From: Syntrophaceae bacterium | GTDB taxonomy: Bacteria; Desulfobacterota; Syntrophorhabdia; Syntrophorhabdales; WCHB1-27 | Assembly: GCA_003165115.1 (NCBI GenBank) | Contig: PLSJ01000461.1 | Location: forward strand, 1 to 8,416 | Length of the DNA stretch: 8,416 nt | Reading direction: 5' to 3' | In this document: positions 6,231 to 8,416 of the stretch, in pieces | Position numbering within the stretch: the first letter of the stretch is position 1 | Layout of the letters: the number at the start of each line of letters is the position of its first letter | Position numbers and translations under genes: made by a program | The notes under the pieces: generated by a model | The model's input: the letters and a program-made list of their open reading frames with translations, nothing else | What the model was told of the DNA's origin: nothing | Databases searched by the model: none

Positions 6231-7097
6231 ATGAGAAATGCATTTGTGGTCGTGCTGGTTTTATCGGCGTTGGCGCTTGCCGTGGAGGCGCGGGCCGATC
6301 GGTCGGATTTTGTCCTTATGGCAAGCACCATCGGGCCTATAGATGCCGGGGTAGTGGGCGCCCTGGAAGAGGCATTCCAGAAAGAGACCGGTATCACGGT
6401 GCGGCACGTCGGGGCCGGTACCGGAGCGGCTCTCGACATCGGTAAGCAGGGCAGCGTCGATCTTGTGCTCGTCCACGCCAAATCCCTGGAGGAGAAGTTT
6501 GTGGCCGAAGGGTTCGGCACGGAGCGGATCGACCTTATGTATAACGACTTCGTCATCCTGGGTCCCCCGTCGGACCCGGCGGGGATCAAAGGCATGAAGC
6601 ACGCTCCCCCGGCCCTCAGGAGAATCGCGGACAAGGGCGCCCTTTTTATCTCGCGCGGTGATATGTCGGGGACCCACGTCGCCGAGACGGGTTTGTGGAA
6701 CAAGGCGGGCCTGAAACCCTCCGGATCGTGGTACCACATCTACGAAAAGGGCAGCCAGGGCAACGTGCCCACACTGCGCTATGCGGACGAATTGGCCGCC
6801 TACACGGTCATGGACAGGGCCACCTTCATCACCCTCAAAGATGAGATCAAGCTCGTGGTCCTGGTGGAGAAGTGTCCGGGCCTCCTTAACTATATCAGCC
6901 TGATCCCCATCAGCCCCAGGAAATTTCCAAGGGCCGATTACCATGACGCCATGGTTTTTGTAAAATGGCTCACGTCGCCCGAAAAGGGCCAGCGAATCAT
7001 AAGAGATTTCGGCAAGGACAAGTACGGCGAGCCTCTTTTTTTCCCCAATTCGAAGGAGTGGCGCGCGATGCAACACAGGGAAAACCCGCCAAAGTAA
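6231..7097 (+). CDS. tupA: TupA-like periplasmic oxyanion-binding protein (tungstate/molybdate type), 288 residues
   Basis: The ATG at 6231 is chosen because GAGGTG (6221-6226) precedes it and it opens directly into a signal peptide: hydrophobic core about 5-18 and a likely cut after A20-R21-A22. The mature protein has the hallmarks of the TupA family of ABC-transporter binding proteins: VGAGTGAAL (60-68), VDLVLVHAK (76-84), YNDFVILGPPSDPA (104-117), SRGDMSGTH (141-149, including the conserved arginine R142) and AYTVMDRATF in the second lobe. Length fits the family. TupA captures tungstate in the periplasm and passes it to TupB/TupC. Two oddities: the N-terminal TTTS ligand motif of TupA is replaced by STIG (S32-G35), and no permease or ATPase gene follows. 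Ligand identity is therefore uncertain; tungstate, molybdate or another oxyanion is possible. Flanking palindromes suggest regulation by metal-oxyanion supply. Confidence 0.85.
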   Translation: MRNAFVVVLVLSALALAVEARADRSDFVLMASTIGPIDAGVVGALEEAFQKETGITVRHVGAGTGAALDIGKQGSVDLVLVHAKSLEEKFVAEGFGTERIDLMYNDFVILGPPSDPAGIKGMKHAPPALRRIADKGALFISRGDMSGTHVAETGLWNKAGLKPSGSWYHIYEKGSQGNVPTLRYADELAAYTVMDRATFITLKDEIKLVVLVEKCPGLLNYISLIPISPRKFPRADYHDAMVFVKWLTSPEKGQRIIRDFGKDKYGEPLFFPNSKEWRAMQHRENPPK

Positions 7098-7130
7098 GGA
7101 CCCCTCTTTTCCCCTGACGCAGAGAAGAAC

Positions 7131-7156
7131 GCCCGAGGAACCTGGTTGTTCCGGGC
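7131..7156 (+). other. Imperfect hairpin after the TupA-like gene
   Basis: GCCC-GA-GGAAC pairs with GTTCC-GGGC as a nine-bp stem with a two-base bulge and a CTGGTT loop, 34 bases after the stop. It is followed by an A-run (7161-7167) instead of a T-run, so it is not a standard intrinsic terminator; it may protect the mRNA 3' end. Confidence 0.4.
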
Positions 7157-7171
7157 AGGCAAAAAAACTTC

Positions 7172-7200
7172 TTGACTCTTCGTTATATCTATTGTAATAT
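7172..7200 (+). promoter_or_regulatory. Candidate promoter inside the ModE-like site
   Basis: TTGACT (7172-7177, 5 of 6) and TAATAT (7195-7200, 4 of 6) are 17 bases apart. An A-run (7161-7167) just upstream could act as an UP element. The start site would be near 7207. The palindrome at 7181-7204 covers the spacer and the -10 box, so a bound protein would repress. Confidence 0.4.
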
Positions 7201-7204
7201 AACG
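7181..7204. promoter_or_regulatory. ModE-box-like inverted repeat
   Basis: CGTTATAT (7181-7188) and ATATAACG (7197-7204) are perfect inverted repeats around eight bases, total 24 bp, followed by AT. The molybdate/tungstate regulator ModE recognises CGNTATATA-N6-TATATAACG type sites of the same length; only the innermost base pair of each arm differs here. It lies 84 bases after the stop of the TupA-like gene and reads toward the next gene. The identification rests on motif resemblance and gene context; no modE gene is in the window. Confidence 0.55.
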
Positions 7205-7360
7205 ATAGGCTTGTTGCTGCCAAAGATTGAAGCCGATGAAACGTTTGGCAAAGCGGCTTTCGGATGCCTCTCCTTTAACCGCTTAAGCCTTTGACCCACC
7301 CAACGAGCAACCGGGAGGTTTTGGCTGCCCCCCTTCCTCCCGGTATTGCTCCTTTACCGA
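7205..7360 (+). other. Non-coding leader with much potential RNA structure
   Basis: Transcribed from the promoter above, this stretch can pair in several ways. TGCCAAA (7218-7224) pairs with TTTGGCA (7244-7250). AAGCCG inside that loop (7230-7235) pairs with CGGCTT beyond it (7254-7259), an H-type pseudoknot topology. AAGCGG (7251-7256) can instead pair with CCGCTT (7279-7284). A long final stem joins GAGCAA-CCGGGAGG (7305-7318) to CCTCCCGG-TA-TTGCTC (7336-7351), 14 bp with a two-base bulge and a 17-base loop. Mutually exclusive pairings are what a riboswitch or regulatory RNA would show. I cannot match it to a known class by eye; the molybdenum cofactor (Moco) RNA is worth testing because of the ModE-like site. 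The final stem is followed by CTTTACC, a poor terminator tail. Confidence 0.4.
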
Positions 7361-7400
7361 CGACACCGATGAAAAGAAGAAAGAGGTTACCGCCGAGAGG

Positions 7401-7429
7401 GTGATAACGGCCGTCGGTTCTGGTATAAT
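7401..7429 (+). promoter_or_regulatory. Extended -10 promoter directly before the membrane-protein gene
   Basis: TGGTATAAT (7421-7429) is a perfect extended -10 element; GTGATA (7401-7406), 17 bases upstream, matches the -35 consensus at four of six. Transcription would begin about 7436, at or just past the ATG at 7435. Either that mRNA is leaderless, or this promoter serves a shorter protein starting at the in-frame ATG 7471. Confidence 0.45.
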
Positions 7430-7434
7430 AGGCC

Positions 7435-7956
7435 ATGGTGCTTCCGCCTTTGCCATCTCTTCTCATCGCAATGGGACTCCTCTGCATTTCAATAGTGATA
7501 GTCAACCGGATGAGGAATCCGGCGCTTCTCGGAAGAAGCCCTGCACGGGCGCTTGCCGCATTCGCCGTCCTGGTGCTCGTCGTCGGCTTGATACTCCATT
7601 TCAGGGAGCCGGCAACGGCAACCCGCCTCGGAACGGACCGCGCCTCTTTCTCCGGCGACAGGATCTCGCCGGACCGCGCCGCTCTTGAGGCGGCCAGGGC
7701 CCGTGTGCCCGCGGGATGGGACTTCACGTTCGAGCCCAAGTCCGTGCGGTGGGGTCAGGAAGTGCGGATCCGCGTCACGCCCCCGAGGGAAGATGTGACG
7801 GTCTACTACAACGGCAGGCCGCTGCCGGCGCATGCGATGGGAAAGGGGACCTTCATCGTCACCGTCCCGCCCATGAGCAAGAACGGCTGCTTCACCCTCG
7901 ACTCCGGCGGAGCGCAGGTAGAGGCGAAAGATCGGCTCGTTGTCTCGGCCCATTGA
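7435..7956 (+). CDS. Uncharacterised membrane protein with C-terminal beta-rich (IPT/TIG-like) domain, 173 residues
   Basis: Two membrane helices are visible at about residues 6-23 and 39-56, joined by a short basic loop (RMRNPALLGRSPAR) that should face the cytoplasm. A charged linker (57-95) leads to a domain of about 75 residues (98-172) with alternating strands: GQEVRIRV, VTVYYNGRPLP, GTFIVTVPP, GCFTLDSGG. The order G-x-x-V-x-I, V-x-Y-N-G and V-x-V-P resembles IPT/TIG immunoglobulin-like domains, so a periplasmic Ig-like fold is a reasonable guess. With two helices and an inside loop, both ends would be periplasmic. No enzyme motif is seen. The ATG at 7435 gives a complete first helix but has no ribosome binding site; ATG 7471 would cut that helix. 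A family and function cannot be named. It follows the ModE-like site and structured leader. Confidence 0.65.
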   Translation: MVLPPLPSLLIAMGLLCISIVIVNRMRNPALLGRSPARALAAFAVLVLVVGLILHFREPATATRLGTDRASFSGDRISPDRAALEAARARVPAGWDFTFEPKSVRWGQEVRIRVTPPREDVTVYYNGRPLPAHAMGKGTFIVTVPPMSKNGCFTLDSGGAQVEAKDRLVVSAH

Positions 7957-8013
7957 GGCCGATAAAGGGTTTCCGAAACGTGTAATTATTCATTTTCGTG
8001 AAGGAGGTCGTCT

Positions 8014-8214
8014 ATGCCGTACGTGAATATCAAGGTCACCAGGGAAGGCGTTACCGCCGAGCAAAAAGAGAAGCTGATCAAGGGCGTCACCGATCTGCTG
8101 CGCGACGTCCTCGGCAAAAACCCGAACACGGTTTTCGTCGTTATTGACGAAGTCGAAACAGACAACTGGGGCGTGGGAGGGGAGACGATCACCGCACGGC
8201 GAAAACGGGGTTAG
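8014..8214 (+). CDS. 4-oxalocrotonate tautomerase-family protein, 66 residues
   Basis: AAGGAGG (8001-8007) lies six bases before the ATG, a strong start. After loss of Met the chain begins with proline, the catalytic general base of the tautomerase superfamily (P1). The rest aligns with 4-oxalocrotonate tautomerase: EQKEKLIKGVTDLL helix, VFVVIDEV strand and the NWGVGG turn, where W51 takes the place of F50. Members form hexamers of a beta-alpha-beta unit in the cytosol and catalyse enol-keto tautomerisation, classically in aromatic ring-cleavage pathways. The two arginines of classical 4-OT (R11 and R39) are replaced by V12 and F40; R9 may substitute for one. The physiological substrate is therefore uncertain. 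It stands 57 bases after the membrane-protein gene and ends before a strong terminator, so it is the last gene of its transcript. Confidence 0.9.
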   Translation: MPYVNIKVTREGVTAEQKEKLIKGVTDLLRDVLGKNPNTVFVVIDEVETDNWGVGGETITARRKRG

Positions 8215-8267
8215 CGAGGCAAAACAAGGCTCGCCTGCCGTCCGCCGACCCTCGCTGTCGCCGATAT

Positions 8268-8310
8268 CTTCCGGCCGAGGCGATCCTTGCGCCTCGGCCG
8301 GAAGACTTTT
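8268..8310. terminator. Strong intrinsic terminator, probably bidirectional
   Basis: CTTCCGGCCGAGGCG (8268-8282) and CGCCTCGGCCGGAAG (8290-8304) form a perfect 15-bp stem with a seven-base loop. On the plus strand it is followed by ACTTTT, ending the tautomerase transcript. The stem also sits just four bases beyond the stop of the minus-strand oxidoreductase gene, so it can act as that gene's 3' hairpin too, although the minus-strand tail is not T-rich. Confidence 0.8.
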
Positions 8311-8416
8311 ACCACTTGCCCGTTTTCAAATACTCGTCGATTGCCTGCGCGGCCTTGCGGCCCGCGCCCATCGCCAGAATAACGGTCGCGGCGCCGGTCA
8401 CGATATCGCCGCCCGC
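8309..8416 (-). CDS. GltA/SudA-like flavin oxidoreductase (glutamate synthase small-subunit family), C-terminal 35 residues
   Basis: Read on the minus strand, the frame enters the window at 8416 and stops at TAA (8311-8309). The visible end, with AGGDIVTGAATVILAMGAG and then RKAAQAIDEYL, is the highly conserved FAD/NAD(P)-binding C-terminus of the NADPH-dependent glutamate synthase small subunit family. This family also includes the SudA/NfnB-type subunits of sulfide dehydrogenase and electron-bifurcating transhydrogenase. GGD contacts FAD and the following TGAA...G segment caps the cofactor. Which member it is cannot be told from 35 residues. The rest of the gene, and any partner subunit, lie outside the window. 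Confidence 0.88.
   Translation of the reverse strand, partial: AGGDIVTGAATVILAMGAGRKAAQAIDEYLKTGKW

Noticed and set aside
6261..7223. 320-codon minus-strand frame opposite the TupA-like gene
   Set aside because: The plus strand carries clear family motifs and a signal peptide; the antisense product is rich in residues typical of shadow frames and lacks motifs.
7236..7286. Tiny 16-codon open frame MKRLAKRLSDASPLTA in the structured leader
   Set aside because: It lacks a good ribosome binding site and overlaps the best RNA pairings; a leader peptide is possible but unsupported.

Overview
The window comes from a moderately GC-rich, Gram-negative (two-membrane) bacterium. The evidence is a periplasm-facing AsmA/DUF748 protein, a Sec-exported TupA-like binding protein, strong AGGAGG-type ribosome binding sites, and candidate sigma-70, sigma-28 and ModE-type sites. 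The gene mix (TupA-like protein, short RecQ, a GltA/SudA-like oxidoreductase, a 4-OT-like tautomerase) is typical of anaerobic former Deltaproteobacteria such as Syntrophorhabdus or Geobacter relatives. That placement is inference; there is no rRNA or other phylogenetic marker here.

Layout. (1) 1-510, plus strand: the C-terminal end of a RecQ-family helicase, with a zinc-binding cluster running straight into an HRDC domain. (2) 511-1098: 588 bases with no convincing gene, holding several short phased repeats, hairpins, a boxA-like element and a candidate promoter for the next gene. (3) 1099-4692, plus: a 1197-residue DUF748/AsmA-family envelope protein built of four similar modules. (4) 4729-5412, minus: a HAD-superfamily phosphohydrolase, convergent with the DUF748 gene. 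(5) 5545-6003, minus: a very serine-rich 152-residue protein of unknown function behind a good sigma-28 (FliA)-like promoter. (6) A divergent control region at 6004-6230 with a perfect 13-bp-arm palindrome. (7) 6231-7097, plus: a TupA-like oxyanion-binding protein with an altered ligand motif and no transporter partners nearby. (8) 7098-7434: a non-coding stretch with a ModE-box-like palindrome over a promoter, followed by a region rich in possible RNA structure. (9) 7435-7956: a two-helix membrane protein with a C-terminal beta-rich domain. (10) 8014-8214: a small tautomerase-superfamily protein. (11) 8268-8310: a strong, probably bidirectional terminator. (12) 8309-8416, minus: the last 35 residues of a GltA/SudA-like flavin oxidoreductase.

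The genes do not form one long operon. Most have their own ribosome binding site and intergenic control sequence. The most coherent functional theme is molybdate/tungstate handling at 6103-7434: a TupA-like receptor, an operator-like palindrome before it, and a ModE-like site plus structured leader after it. The flagellar-type promoter before the serine-rich gene is a second, independent lead.
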